64,000 bases of DNA from Tethya wilhelma. Its lineage: Eukaryota > Porifera > Demospongiae > Tethyida > Tethyidae. Location of the stretch: assembly GCA_964030475.1 (NCBI GenBank), contig CAXIPT010000079.1, forward strand, positions 21,803-85,802. The letters run 5' to 3'. Shown one piece after another: positions 44,430 through 56,514 of the stretch. The notes below the pieces were generated by a model. That model was not told the DNA's origin. It made no database searches and saw only the letters and a program-made list of their open reading frames with translations. Both the position numbers and the translations under genes were made by a program. Position 1 is the stretch's first letter. Each line of letters starts with the position of its first letter.

Positions 44430-47354
44430 ATGACTAGTGCAGCTCACATCATCACCATCATTGTAGTGGCTATCTTTATCAGCAGTTGTGAGAGTCAAGG
44501 TAAGTATCAAATTTAAAAAACAATCATGCTTGTACTACATAACAATGGTAAAACTACGCCATTACTCAATCAGCTGAACTCAGATATTACTGTATTATGT
44601 TTGATGTCAAATTTACTATGATAAAACCTGAGTAAATTAACTCTGAGCTTGTGGAAGTTGTAGATGTTGGTCACTATATCTTTTTTCTCTACATCACACT
44701 ATATATAGATGATGGTATCAGGATCAGTCTAGGAGGTAGGACACTCCCCAACCACGGACTGGTGACAATGGAGGATATTGGTCGTCATAGTACTGGATCA
44801 GATCTATCAATGGGACTAGAGTGTACCACTACCTATGCCCAGTGCTGTAGTGGTACTGGTGGGAGTCGTACAGCAAACTGGTATTTTTCTCACTATGCAG
44901 GAACTATTCCTGACTCTCAAAGTGCTACTAGTCTTAATTCATTTGTAACAAGAAAAGTTGGACAAGCAGTTTATTTGTTTCGCAACATGGAAGTTACTGC
45001 ACTGATTCGAACTATTGGAATCTTTAGATGTACAATACCTGACAAGGATGGAGTTGAACAAACCAAGTACATTGGAATTTATAGTGGAACAGCTGGTTAG
45101 TCATTAGCAGGGAATCAAGTAGCCCTGCAAGTATTCTAGATAATATTCAAATTATAATAAGAATAGCACAATAATTATGAACAACGTTCACATGTTGGTT
45201 TAGGTTCCGTGTCAGTTGGTTCTCCCAGTACTGTCCAGTTCTCACTAGTGAGTGAAGACCCAATAGAGTTCACCCTCACCTTCAGAACCACTGGAGGACC
45301 AGCTACAGTTGTCACTTGGACAAGAGATGGAGTTGACATCTCATCTCTTGGAGACAGTGATCATTACATACAATCACAGACTGTTGTGCCTGACAGCTCA
45401 AATGGTGGGACATACAGAGATGGAAACTATGACAACATCCTGACAGTGAGAGGAAGACTCTCAGGAGTGTATGGAGTCAGTGTGACTAATGATAGGACAA
45501 TGGTTATCAATCCTAACCCTCTGACTGTGACAGGTATGCATGGCACTGTTTTACATATTAATTATAAGTTTATGCATAATAAATTATATTATATGCATGC
45601 AGATCCTTCTTCAGTGAGCATTACTCTAAGTGGAACTCTTACATCATCTGAAGATCTTACAAGAATCAGCTTGTCATGGACCTTGGGTAGTCCTACACTA
45701 CCATCACTGACTGTCACAGTTACAGCTTACAACTTGACATACACTGTGTGTGACTATTGGAGTGGTCAGTGTGGCAACCCAATGCTGAGATCTGGTATCA
45801 CCACCAATAGCTACAATTTGGCAAGCAGCATCTGGACAACATATGAATTCACAGTGACTTCAGCTAGCTACAATTTCCAAACAAGTGATATCTCTTCAGT
45901 GATACACACACTACCTGGTTTGATTGTGTCACCAATCTTCACAGTTACAACACTAGGTCATTATAATAATTAATAGTGTAATATTATCATATAATAATAA
46001 TGCAGACTATAAGTTTAGGCAAAAACTAATTCTATAGGTGTTCTACCTCCTGAGATTTCTTCAGTGGCTGAACTAGCTAACATCACATCAGTCCAAGTCA
46101 CCTGGAACCAACCAGAAGGAGGATTGGCAGTTGATGAATATGTTGTGTCTTATTGTCGCTTGAATGGAAGAGATGGACAGTGTAGCTCATTTCAAGATGA
46201 AGGCAGTGTGACAGTGAGAGCTGGGGGAGAAGGACCCTATACTGCCACTCTACACCTAGAGGCTTACAGTGTCTACACTTGCAATATAACTGCTAGGAAA
46301 CTTCTTGGAGCTTTGTACAATACCACGATAATTCGTTACAACATCATAACCAATTCAACAGGTATACATAATTCTATTATTGTGCTACATGATTATCATT
46401 GATTCCGACACAAATCTTAATTTTCCAGTTCCATCTGGAGCCCCTCAAAACCTCACCATCATCACCTCCACCTTCACCAGTGTCACCATATCTTGGGACA
46501 GTGTGGAGTGTATCCATAGAAACGGACCCATTACCCATTACATCATCAGCTATGGTCCAAAGACTTCCAACAATGATTCAGAGATGACAAACGTGACAAC
46601 CATTCGAGTAACCATTGGCAACAATGAACAAGAGAGTGGTGGGAGCTACACAGTTGACGATCTTAAACCTTCCTCGCTGTATGTATTCAAAGTGGCTGCT
46701 GGGAATGATGATGGAGTGGGAATAGATGGCGTTACTGAAGGGAAAACTCTTGGAAGTAAAAAAGAAATAAAATCTCAAAAATATTAATTGATTGTTAATA
46801 TTTACACTCTTTTTTTATAACATAGCACTCCCAAAACATTTTCAACTCATAATAAGCCGCACTGATGACTGCATCATTTGGAATGTAAGTATACTATAAT
46901 GATGTATAATGATGTATCTAGCAAAATAACTTACAATTAATACACTCAGGCTGACAAGGTGGAAAAAATCAGGACAAACATCCACTCAAAACTCTTTGAG
47001 GTCCTTCAAGAAAGATGCCACTGCAATATTCCTGAAGAGAATCTTCTCAGTGGAGTGTTCAGTTGTGTTCACTCTAAAGAGCAGACCACATACAGAAGCT
47101 CCATCATTGGTACACACACACACTACGACACAGAGCTGGTACAGTTCATACAAGATTGGGTAGCATCAGCTCCTACTATGACTGTCCAGTGGTACTCAGT
47201 GGAAGTGAACCCAAGTTGTCCAGTTGGTATAGCCTCATTTGATGACCCAGAGTGTGGGAAACCAATGGCTGCTGAGAAACAATGCCTGTTTGATGAGAAC
47301 AACCCTGATGTTGCTCGTTGCATTGAGGTTTGCATAGCACGAAGTCAACCATAG
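44430..47354 (+). CDS. P3: Ig/FN3 protein with SEA-like C-terminus, predicted secreted (751 aa)
   Basis: Complete open gene. Exons: 44430-44499 signal peptide (MTSAAHIITIIVVAIFISS), 44709-45095 NHGL Ig, 45204-45533 cysteine-less Ig, 45603-45956 FN3-B, 46038-46361 FN3-D, 46429-46755 FN3-E, 46826-46884 and 46950-47354 SEA-like module ending CIARSQP and TAG. Total 2,256 nt. The NHGL domain is the short, divergent version (LPNHGLVTMEDIGRHSTGS, IFRCTIPDKDGVEQ) close to P0, whereas the rest matches the main family. P3 is therefore a mosaic. FN3-D has IIRYNII where others have SYNII, a 3-codon difference near its end. Confidence 0.9.
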
Positions 47355-47934
47355 CATAATGGTCGACCAGAGACATTCATTGACAGTTTAATATAAGGAA
47401 CAATGTATGGGATATTGTTGCATTGCAGTAACTAATCAGGAATCTTTTGGCATAACACTCCGTGGAAATTAAGATTGCTAGTATGAAGATTAGCTTAGCT
47501 ATATGTAATGTATAGGCTTGACCATGTCTTGAAGCAACCTAACTTGTATGTAGGATGCAGCCCATAGTATTTTGATTTACTTAGAATCTCTACATATACA
47601 CCACTAATGGACAAATGTAATTGTGTGACAAGAATTTGTGTCCACCCTGGATTCATAAGATTGCTGGTTAACCAGTACAATTATGTTTACTTAGTTCAGC
47701 AGGGGGTTGGGATTAATCTAAAATCAGTATAATTATAATAAAAAATATGTACTCCAATCCACGGAAATAAGCTGGTAAATTATAAATTAAGGTGAATACG
47801 ATTAACATATGTTGGCAAAACACTAGACTTACTATAGCAAGTTGCAGAGCTTATCTGGTATGTGGATTATGTGTACTAGCTGTTTTCCATGGCCCAGAGC
47901 ATTACTTTCCCTGGACTTACAGAACATACATAGG
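47355..47934 (+). repeat. Conserved 3' flank of P3
   Basis: Same segments as after P2 and P5, including GGACAAATGTAATTGTGTGA and GTGTCCACCCTGGATTCATA. Confidence 0.6.
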
Positions 47935-48385
47935 TGACTCAATCAATTGCATTACAAGAACAAACCAATGTTGTAATTCTACAAGCTATAGCTTGTATTC
48001 AAACATGCATATTGAATATCATTACCTTAACGAGTTTTGTATGTGTTGGGAAGGATTAGACCTAGCACAGGGTCAGCCCATCAACTCCACCCACTACCAT
48101 GATCACACACATCACAGTGAGCACACAGGGGAGATTTGATCCCTCAACTACAAACCATGTGCTCATAATGGCCGAAAGAGCTACTGACACAAGACTGAAC
48201 ACCAAGTGTCACATGACTAGCGTGTCTCCCATGGAAACACCTCAACAGGGTGGGCTGGTCAATTCAACACTCAAAAACATAATCACACACATTGTGCACA
48301 GGCGTGGTTTGACTCAGTAACTATAGAAACTATGTGTGCATATAATTCACAATGGGAAAAAAGGCCATGCTGAAACAGGAAACTC
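47935..48385 (+). repeat. Conserved intergenic block, copy 5
   Basis: 73-codon frame 48099-48320 with several changes (LIMAERATDTRLN, KNIITHIVHRRGLTQ). Cut near its end by a composite transposon at 48396. Confidence 0.7.
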
Positions 48386-48395
48386 ATAATTGTAA

Positions 48396-49054
48396 CAAGT
48401 AGTAAAAATTTCAAAAAAATAAGCAGTGTAGGAATGGGCAGTGCATTAAAAAGCATTGGAACAAGGCAGGGTCTCAATTTCGGCACATGACTACTTCATT
48501 TTTATTCTTGATCCTTCATATGGATTTTCAGTGTTGTGTTGCGATGATCTGTACAATAGTACCGTAGCTTATTCATTGTATTGGTTCAAATTTCTCAGTA
48601 CTGTAGCTAATCACTTGGCTACTAAAGCAATAGAGTAAACTATAACAGACAGGTATATAACTTAAACTAGACTGCTGGCCAAGAGTTGGGCATAAAAATG
48701 AAGTAGTCATGTGCCGAAATTGAGACCCTGCCTTGTTCCAATGCTTTTTAATGCACTGCCCATTCCTACACTGCTTATTTTTTTGAAATTTTTACTACTT
48801 GTTCATTCACTTTTTTCAACACTACAGTGTGGAGACTATTAGAGACTGGTTAGTCCGTACAAAAAGCTTGAGTAGCAGCTATACATGCACTACATTATGC
48901 TGGAAGAGGCTAATGCGCATGCGCATAGTAATGCCACGTGGATAGATGACCTTTGAACTCTACCTACAAAGATGGCTCCAATTGTAGTACATGAATTTAT
49001 ACACTAAGTTTCAAAGCTTTCTAGTTTTTGTTTAGGCAAGTTTATGATGAAAGC
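48396..49054 (+). mobile_element. Composite element, tail cut by N
   Basis: Palindrome 48396-48801. Arms share GTGCATTAAAAAGCATTGG with GGCAGGGTCTCAATTTC. Tail contains TGCGCATGCGCA and CCACGTGG. The hairpin end is lost at the N (49055). Confidence 0.85.
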
Positions 49055-49055
49055 N

Positions 49056-49310
49056 TGGTTGCCATGGCAACAGCCTATATATGGCGCATAATTAATTATT
49101 CATAAGATGAGGGGTTGACTTAATACTTCGTTAAAACAATGAATATTCATTTTTGTGGCTATACAATTTTTTTAATGTGTTAAATTAGGACCAAACTATT
49201 GTATAATTGTGAAATTATGTCTTTATGATAAAGTAAAATTATGTTATTAAATTTTGAAATCAGCACTTTTTGCTCTTAATCTAAGCCGACCCAGTCCTTA
49301 ATGCCCCTGA
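49056..49310. other. Unassigned contig start with perfect X-box-like palindrome
   Basis: GTTGCCATGGCAAC near 49059 matches the RFX X-box consensus as a perfect palindrome. Otherwise AT-rich with no frame or repeat I recognise. Confidence 0.4.
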
Positions 49311-49314
49311 GCAG

Positions 49315-49600
49315 TTCAAAAATGTACAATGTAACAGACAGTGACAGTTTTTTTCTCTATGAAAGTTTATGTCCATTGAATGACAAGAGACAACATGAGT
49401 AGCACAACAAAAATTGATGTTAATGTAAAACATGTGTCTAAGGAAATAAAAACACTATTCTAGTTCAAATGTCTTCTGAAAGATGACACAAAAGTAAATG
49501 AACGTTTAAAGGCAGAAATAGTACACATAATGATAATCAGAAGACACAATGGAGTCAGGTACGTAAATTGTTCCATGTTACATTAGGTACAAATGATGAC
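49315..49600 (-). mobile_element. LINE 3' fragment plus relic receptor 3' flank
   Basis: Inverse copy of 22461-22720. It includes the WNNLPDSI-type segment on the minus strand and, at its left end, the sequence that follows the M5 tail exon (CAGTTCAAAAATGTACAATG). The tail exon itself is absent, marking a breakpoint near 49315. Confidence 0.6.
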
Positions 49601-49672
49601 AATAAATAATTACTATGGGCAAAGGGTCTATTAAATCTATGAGTATTATGTACATAATTACGTAAGTGACTA

Positions 49673-50676
49673 TCATACGTACGGTAGTACGTATAGTAGG
49701 AATGGGCCAACTGTCCCATAGACACAATACAAAATGTTTATGATCATAAAAATCTAGCAAAACAAAATTAAACCTTCAAACTTGCTCAGAGGCTCTCACT
49801 GACATATTATCAATTGCCTGCAAGGCCTAAAACTCACAAAAACTTTCCTCGGCACTCGTAGAGAGCGCTAGTGGGAAGCCACTATAGTGCCATTTTTGTT
49901 CTGCTAACGTACTTACTTACTTCCTAACTGACTTACTTGAAAAGGATTTCCAGAGAACCAGAATGTGTTGAGCCAACTTTGACAGCACAAAGTAAGTTCT
50001 TTTCATAGGTACTACATTCCTTGATACTCGTTTGCATCACAAATAAGCCTAAACAAAAACTAGAAAGGTTTGAAACTTAGTGTATAAATTCACGTACTAC
50101 AATTCAGCCATCTATGCAGGTAGAGTTCAGAGGTCATTATCCACGTGGCATTATTATGCGCATGCGCATTACTCATTAGCCTCTTCAAGTGCATGAGGGT
50201 CTACTACTCAAGCTTTTTGTATAGACTAATCAGTCTCTGGTAGTCTCCCCACTGTAGTGTTAAAAAAAGTAAATGAACAAGTAGTAAAAATTTCAAAAAA
50301 ATTAGTAGTGTAGGAATGGGCAGTGCAGTAAAAAGTATTGGAACAAGGCGTGTCTCAATTTCGGCACATGACTACTTCATTTTTTAATACTCAACTCTTG
50401 GCTGGCAGCCCAGTTTAAGTTACCTGTTTGCTATAGTTTGCTCCACTGCTTAGCCTACTAATTATAGTAGAAATTTGAACCAATGCAATAAGCTATGGCA
50501 CTATTGTACTGATCATTGCATTTATGACACTTATATAGGATCCTTATATACAAGGGATCAAGAATTCATAAAAATGAAGTAGTCATGTGCCGAAATTGAG
50601 ACACGCCTTGTTCCAATACTTTTTACTGCACTGCCCATTCCTACACTACTAATTTTTTTGAAATTTTTACTACTTG
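49673..50676 (-). mobile_element. Composite palindrome-hairpin element
   Basis: Hairpin end 49673, palindrome 50278-50676 with arms sharing GTGCAGTAAAAAGTATTGG and GGCGTGTCTCAATTTC. Flanks T and A as in all other copies. Confidence 0.87.
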
Positions 50677-50684
50677 TTATATTC

Positions 50685-50990
50685 AGAGTGGTCAGGTACA
50701 AAAACACCAGAAGGGAAGTACATTGCATTGTGTACGATATTGTACATGGTTGTGAGTTTAAGGTATTGCCTGTGGGTGGAGATCGAGAGAAGGAATGTTG
50801 AGAAGCCTAAGCATGACCTCGTAACTGATATAATTATATTCTGTCATTTTAGACAGACTTAGCATGCAAACTTTTGCACTGATTCAATCTTGTGTATCAG
50901 GACTGAGGTTGTTGGTATACGGATACCAAAGTTGACATGCATACTTGATGTGAGGTCTGATACAGGTAACATACAGGTAGTAGAAAATTT
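50685..50990 (-). mobile_element. Decayed LINE reverse-transcriptase fragment
   Basis: On the minus strand, RPHIKYACQLWYPYT then YEVMLRLLNIPSL match the C-terminal RT pattern RPHLEYA--VW-PY...RL--L-L-SL of CR1/jockey-like LINEs (family knowledge). Stops and frameshifts are present. Confidence 0.6.
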
Positions 50991-50994
50991 CAAA

Positions 50995-51090
50995 GTAGTC
51001 ATGTGCCGAAATTGAGACATACCTTGTTCCAATACTTTTTACCGCACTGCCCATTCCTACACTCCCTATTTTTATAATTTATTTTTAATT
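50995..51090. mobile_element. Solo palindrome arm
   Basis: AGTAGTCATGTGCCGAAATT to CCCATTCCTACACTCCC, close to the 22385 fragment. It has no partner arm. Confidence 0.65.
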
Positions 51091-51189
51091 TATTCTTGAT
51101 CCCCAATTCAATATGGATGCTCAGTATCATAAATACAATAATGGCTGTCAGACTTCCAACAATTATATACAATGATTCACTTTATTCTG

Positions 51190-51388
51190 TGGTTGGCATA
51201 TTGCGTGGTAATGGTCACCATCTCATCAGCTCAGGTTAGCTACTGCGCATGTGCAAATCAATACAGGAAGCGGGAGGATTTACATGCATTGCCACGCCCA
51301 CAAATACAAGCAAGTATTAAAGCAGCAAGATTGATACTCTGACTGCATGTTTTACTCTTATGCCTGCATGAATGCTAAAGAGTGAGCT
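51190..51388 (+). promoter_or_regulatory. Conserved upstream region of P4
   Basis: CTACTGCGCATGTGCAAATC, ATACAGGAAGCGGG, CATGCATTGCCACGCCC, GCTAAAGAGTGAGCT before ATG. A short FN3-E scrap (CAGACTTCCAACAAT) lies just upstream at about 51145. Confidence 0.5.
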
Positions 51389-53049
51389 ATGACTAGTTCA
51401 GCCCACATCATCACTATCATTGTAGCGACTGTCTTCACCAGCAGTTGTGAGAGTCAAGGTATGTGGTATCAAAGCTAATCTCATGTACTCAATCATCTGC
51501 ATGAGCCTACCTAGCTCACATGGTTGAGCACATGATTGTAACTAAGGCATAGTAGTCTAGTTGACTTGAATAAGGTTTGTTTAACAATCTGAATTTATTG
51601 TTAAACCATAATATTATAGTTGTCACTATATAATAGTCTCTACATCACACGCTATAGATGATGGTATTAGGATCAGTCTAGGAGACAGGGTGATCCCTAA
51701 CCATGGACTGGTGACTACTGAGGATATAGGAATTGATCCTAATGGAATGAATCTAATGGTGGGACTGAAATGTAGCACTACCTATAGTGGCTGCTGTCCA
51801 GATTCAACGGAAACACCAAATTCCATTATATGGGATGGATGGGGTTCAAGTGGTATTGGAAGTTGGAGATTTCCTCACATTACAAATTATTATGTTCCTC
51901 GTCAAATTCATCGACCTGATTTCATATCTGGAATCACAAGACAGGGACAGGCAGTTTATGTCTTTCGTAATAGAGCAGCTGATAATAACCGACTTTATTT
52001 AATCAATGGGATCTGGAGATGTGATATTCCTGACTCTAATGGAGTGGAGAGGACCAAGTACATAGGAGTCTATGCTAATCCAATTAGCACTAACGGTGAG
52101 GCACTAAGAATTTAATAATAATTTTTTGGGAGGACAGACTATGAAGCAATACTTCACTGACACACCACAGGTTCCTTGTCAGCTGTTGGGTCTATCCAGT
52201 TCTCTCTAGTGAGTGAAGACCCAGTGGAGTTCACCCTCACCTTCAGAACAACTGGAGGACCAGCTACAGTTGTCACTTGGACAAGAGATGGAGTTGACAT
52301 CTCATCTCTTAGAAACCATGATAACTACACACAGTCACAGAGGGTCAGGCCTGATAGCTCAAATGATAGGCTATACAGAGATGGAAACTATGACAACATC
52401 CTGACAGTGAGAGGAAGACTCTCAGGAGTGTATGGAGTCAGTGTGACTAATGATAGGACAACAACACCTGTTACCACAGATCCTGTTACTGTGATAGGTA
52501 ATACTTTTATCACAACATACTACAATCATATAGCCTCATTCCCATGGAGGCTCTCACCTTTGACCTTACACTCATTGTAAGGAAAGAGAGCTTAGGATTA
52601 GGATCAGTCTAGGAGACAGGGTGATCCCCAACCATGGACTGGTGACTACTGAGGTATCTCTCCTTCCTAACTGTACACGTGAGTGTATGTAAGGTCAAAT
52701 GTGAGAGTGTGGGAACAAGGCAATGTTGTTTTAGTTAACCCTCAAAACCCTTAGTTAGTTATTGATTATAGTTTCTCACCAAATTATATTAAGGTTCAGT
52801 AGAAAATTTTCTGTTATAGAATCCATATTATTTAATATTATGATAAAAATTCTATGTTTAATGATTAACTTAATTATATTGCATGGCTGTCATTGGTATG
52901 CCATGCATGAAGTTTAAAGTATTGTTAATTAAAACACAGATCCTTCAACTTCATCAAGTATTTCTCTAACTACAACACTCTCTGAAGACCTCACAAGTAT
53001 CAGTTTGTCATGGACCTTGAACACACAATCATCACTCACAGTTGGATCA
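51389..53049 (+). pseudogene. P4: Ig/FN3 receptor 5' half, FN3 exon broken by transposon
   Basis: Exons: 51389-51458 signal peptide (MTSSAHIITIIVATVFTSS), 51658-52095 NHGL Ig, 52171-52497 cysteine-less Ig, 52940-53049 first third of FN3-B, which stops at GGATCA where the composite element begins. There is no GT donor at the break, so the element would not be removed as an intron. The likely continuation is P2 (41113-42703). The NHGL loop (NSIIWDGWGSSGIGSW) is almost that of P6, marking these as the closest pair. A MITE carrying a piece of NHGL exon lies in the intron after the second Ig exon. Confidence 0.8.
52531..52722 (+). mobile_element. TAGCC-type MITE carrying a captured NHGL exon fragment
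   Basis: Left arm TAGCCTCATTCCCATGGAGG then ACCTTTGACCTTACACTCA; right arm the inverse ending GGGAACAAGGCA. Where the 8493 copy has a short loop, this one holds 58 bp (52597-52654) matching the start of the NHGL exon (RISLGDRVIPNHGLVTTE) with one mismatch to P4's own exon. Confidence 0.85.
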
Positions 53050-53300
53050 TCATACGTACGGTAGTACGTATAGTAGGAATGGGCTGACTGTCCCATAGAC
53101 ACAATACAAAATGTTGGTCACTATAAAAATCTAGCAAAATAAAATTAAGTCTTTAAACTTGCTCAGAGGCTCTCACTGACAGATTACTAATTGCATGCAA
53201 GGCCTAACACTCACAAAAACTTTCCTCAGCGCTCGTAGAGAGCGCTAGTGGGAAGCCACAAGAGTGCCATTTTTGTTCATCTACTTACTTCCTAACTGAC
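53050..53300 (-). mobile_element. Composite element, hairpin end and part of tail
   Basis: TCATACGTACGGTAGTACG directly after coding GGATCA. The tail follows the family to CCTAACTGACTTA, then switches to unrelated sequence. Confidence 0.82.
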
Positions 53301-53511
53301 TTAGAGTAAGTGACCAATTAACGGACGCATCAATAATCGGACGCTATTTACTGACTTGCCAGTAGGTGATGCTGCCTTATTGGTACTATCACAAGATAGC
53401 CCATAAAAAATTACCCTGGTTGTGCAAACTTCAAGCCCCGCCCACTCACTAGTAAGGCTTCTTGGCGTCATAAAGGGGTGTGTCCGAAGACTGCAGTTTT
53501 CGGGCAAAATC
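53301..53511. other. Unassigned sequence within or after a broken element
   Basis: Has two GGACGC/CGGACGC motifs, GCCCCGCCCACTC, and no match elsewhere in the window. Ends at the N (53512). Possibly another insertion into the composite tail. Confidence 0.4.
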
Positions 53512-53512
53512 N

Positions 53513-55959
53513 GAGGGTAAAATAATTGACATTATCATGATAATAGTGAAATATTAATGTTAGCTTTGCTTCTCCAGCTGGGGTAGATTTCAGTGCAGTT
53601 GATGAGGCACTGGTGTTCCCAGCTTCACAGGCACCAGTAGAGGAATGTGTGGACATTAGTATTTTTGAAGATAATAGAATTGAACAAGTGGAGGGATTTA
53701 CCATCGATGTGACGACCACTTCTTCAGAGATATTTCTTACAGGAGTAACGTTACCACTTTCACCACTTATAACTGACACAAGTGGTAAGCAGGTGGCAAC
53801 TATAGTATAACCACTATACACACATTAATAATTATTTTATGCATGTATGCATGGGCATTAACTATTATAATTATTGATAAATATCATCAGGAAATCAAAT
53901 TTTGATTTAATGTATACAGTGGCAGTATTTGGATTTGCCCAACCATCCTACGATCTTTCAGAGGACAGTAACACATTAGTGTGTGTGGTCACTAATACAA
54001 ATATTGATGATCCTATTTCTACCCGAGTAGTAACTCTATCAGCTATGGCAGGCACAGCAGATGGTACTTTAACTTAATTTTTGCGATCCAACACATTGAT
54101 AATAATTATGAACAAGCCATAATACACGTTTCTCTTACAGCCAATGATGACTTTGCCCCGCCCTCTATTGATTTGACCTTTGAATCAAACACACCTCCTG
54201 AAGGAGAGTGTATTTCCCCTGGTATCAACGATGACAACAATGTGGAGAATCTGGAGTCATACACAATTTCCATTGCATCGATCTGGTGCTACTAGCCCTG
54301 GCTTTGATACAACCATTATAAACATCATAGATGATGATGGTTAGTATAATATACAACCATCTGCTGCCAGATTGTAATTTGCAATGAGCTACATTGCTGT
54401 CCACACTTTATTACTGTCATGCAGGTGTTAACATTAGATTTAATTCTCCATTGATCACTCTGGATGAACTTGATGCTGGAGCAACCTCAGAAATAGAGCT
54501 GTGTCTCACTGTATCTCCACCCCCTGGGGCTTTGGGACTTCAGAGAGATGTGATAGTGACTCTCACAACTGAGGATGGAACTGCTAATTCAGGAGTTGAC
54601 TTTGAGCCCCTAAATGCAATGCTGACATTTTCACCAGGCAATGTAAGTTGTATACAATCATGCATGATTGAACCACTAAAATTTAAATTCACCAGACAAA
54701 TATGGTACTACAATAGCTTGAAATGTGCGAGATAGTTACAGTCTTTGGTGACAATCTGACTGAAGCAAATGAAACGTTCACAGTAAGTGGAATGGCAGAA
54801 AATGTCCTGGACATATTTTTGAATGAAGCAAGTATCACAATCATTGACAATGGAGGTGAGATACAGTGAATAAGCAAGACATCAATCAACTGCCTCAATA
54901 ACCAGAAAAGAAAACCACAGATGTCAATTGCTGAAATTCAGAGATTTGCTTGTTTCAATACTTAAAGCACTGCCCATTCCTACACTTCTCATTTTACTAA
55001 AATTTTTACTACTTGTAATAATAATAGTATTAATTCTGGCACATATATCTATTCAGTTCCATCTGGAGCCCCTCAAAACCTCACCATCATCACCTCCACC
55101 TCCACCAGTGTCACCATATCTTGGGACAGTGTGGAGTGTATCCATAGAAACGGACTCATTACCCATTACATCATCAGCTATGGTCCTAAGACTTCCAACA
55201 ATGATTCAGAGATGATAAATATGACAACCATTCGAGTAACCATCGGTAACAATGAACAGGAGACTGGTGGGAGCTACACAGTTGACGGTCTTAAGCCTTC
55301 CTCACTGTATGTGTTCAAAGTGGCTGCTGGGAATGATGCTGGAGTGGGAATAAATGCTGTTACTGAAGGGAAAACACTTGGAAGTAAAAAAGGAAAAAAA
55401 AAACTAACAAAATTAATTAATTGATTGTGTATGTATACCCTTTTTTATAACATAGCACTCCCAAAAGATTTCCAACTCATGATAAGCCGCACTGATGACT
55501 GCATCGCTTGGAATGTAAGTACAATGATGTATAATGATGTATCTAGCAAAAAATAGCTTACAATTAACACAGGCTGACAAGGCTGAAGAAATCAGGACAA
55601 ACATCCGCTCAAAACTCTTTGAAGTCCTTCAGGAAAGATGCCACTGCAACTTTCCTGAAGAGAATCTTCTCAGTGGAGTGTTCAGTTGTGTCCACTCTAA
55701 AGAGCAGACCACTTACAGAAGCTCCATCATTGGTACACACACACACTACGACACAGAGCTGGTACAGTTCATACAAGATTGGGTAGCATCAGCTCCTACT
55801 ATGACTGTCCAGTGGTACTCAGTGAAAGTGAACCCAAGTTGTCCAGTTGGTATAGCCTCATTTGATGATCCAGAGTGTGGGAATGAGAAACAATGCCTGT
55901 TTGATGAGGACAACCCTGACATTGCTCATTGCATCGAGGTTTGCATAGCACGAAGTTGA
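53513..55959 (+). CDS. P5: Calx-beta/FN3 protein with SEA-like C-terminus, 5' cut, frameshift
   Basis: Exons: 53513-53516 (last 4 nt of the exon before), 53578-53784, 53920-54063, 54141-54339, 54425-54642, 54717-54855 (Calx-beta region), 55057-55383 FN3-E, 55456-55514 and 55573-55959 SEA-like module ending CIARS and TGA. Same Calx-beta modules as M4 but a SEA end instead of transmembrane and tail. Exon 54141-54339 has 4 extra nt (GCATCGATCTGG against GCATCTGG in M4), which shifts the frame into TAG. The exon damaged in M4 is intact here (FTVSGMAENVLDIFLNEAS). The SEA module lacks the KPMAA residues. It is either a pseudogene or carries a sequence error. Confidence 0.75.
54935..55017 (-). mobile_element. 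Decayed single palindrome arm in P5
   Basis: GAAATTCAGAGATTTGCTTG to TTTTTACTACTTG, at the intron position matching 16435-16530 of M4. Shared ancestral insertion. Confidence 0.7.
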
Positions 55960-56514
55960 CCATAATGGCCAACCAAGAGACAAGTAACTGTTATAGTAAA
56001 CAGTAATCTAACACTCCCTGGATATTAAGATTGCTAGTATGAAACTTAGCTCAGCTTTATGTAATGTATAGGCTTGAACAAATCTTGTAGCAACCTAACT
56101 TGTGTCAGAGATTGTTGAGAATAGAGATGATGTGGTCTACAGTACGTGTCATTCAGAGAGGACTGGACAGAGCCATGGAGCAGCCATAGTATTTTGATTT
56201 ACTTAGAATCTCTATATATACACCACTAATGGACAAATGTAATTGTGTGACAAGAATTTGTGTCCACCCTGGATTCATAAGAACTTGATTCAGCAGGGAG
56301 TTGGGCACTTGGGGATTCTTCTAAAATCAGTATAATTATAATAAAAAATAATAATGTACTCTAAGAATTATTAACCCATGAAATCCAGCTGCCAACGTGA
56401 AAACAATAAGCATATGCTGGCGAATCACTTACTAGCAAGTAGCAAAGTTTATTTGGTATTCGTGTACTGTTTTCCATGCCCCAGAGCATTACTCTTTCTG
56501 GACTTACTGAGCAA
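55960..56514 (+). repeat. Conserved 3' flank of P5
   Basis: Same segments as after P2 and P3, with a private insert around 56105-56180. Confidence 0.6.
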
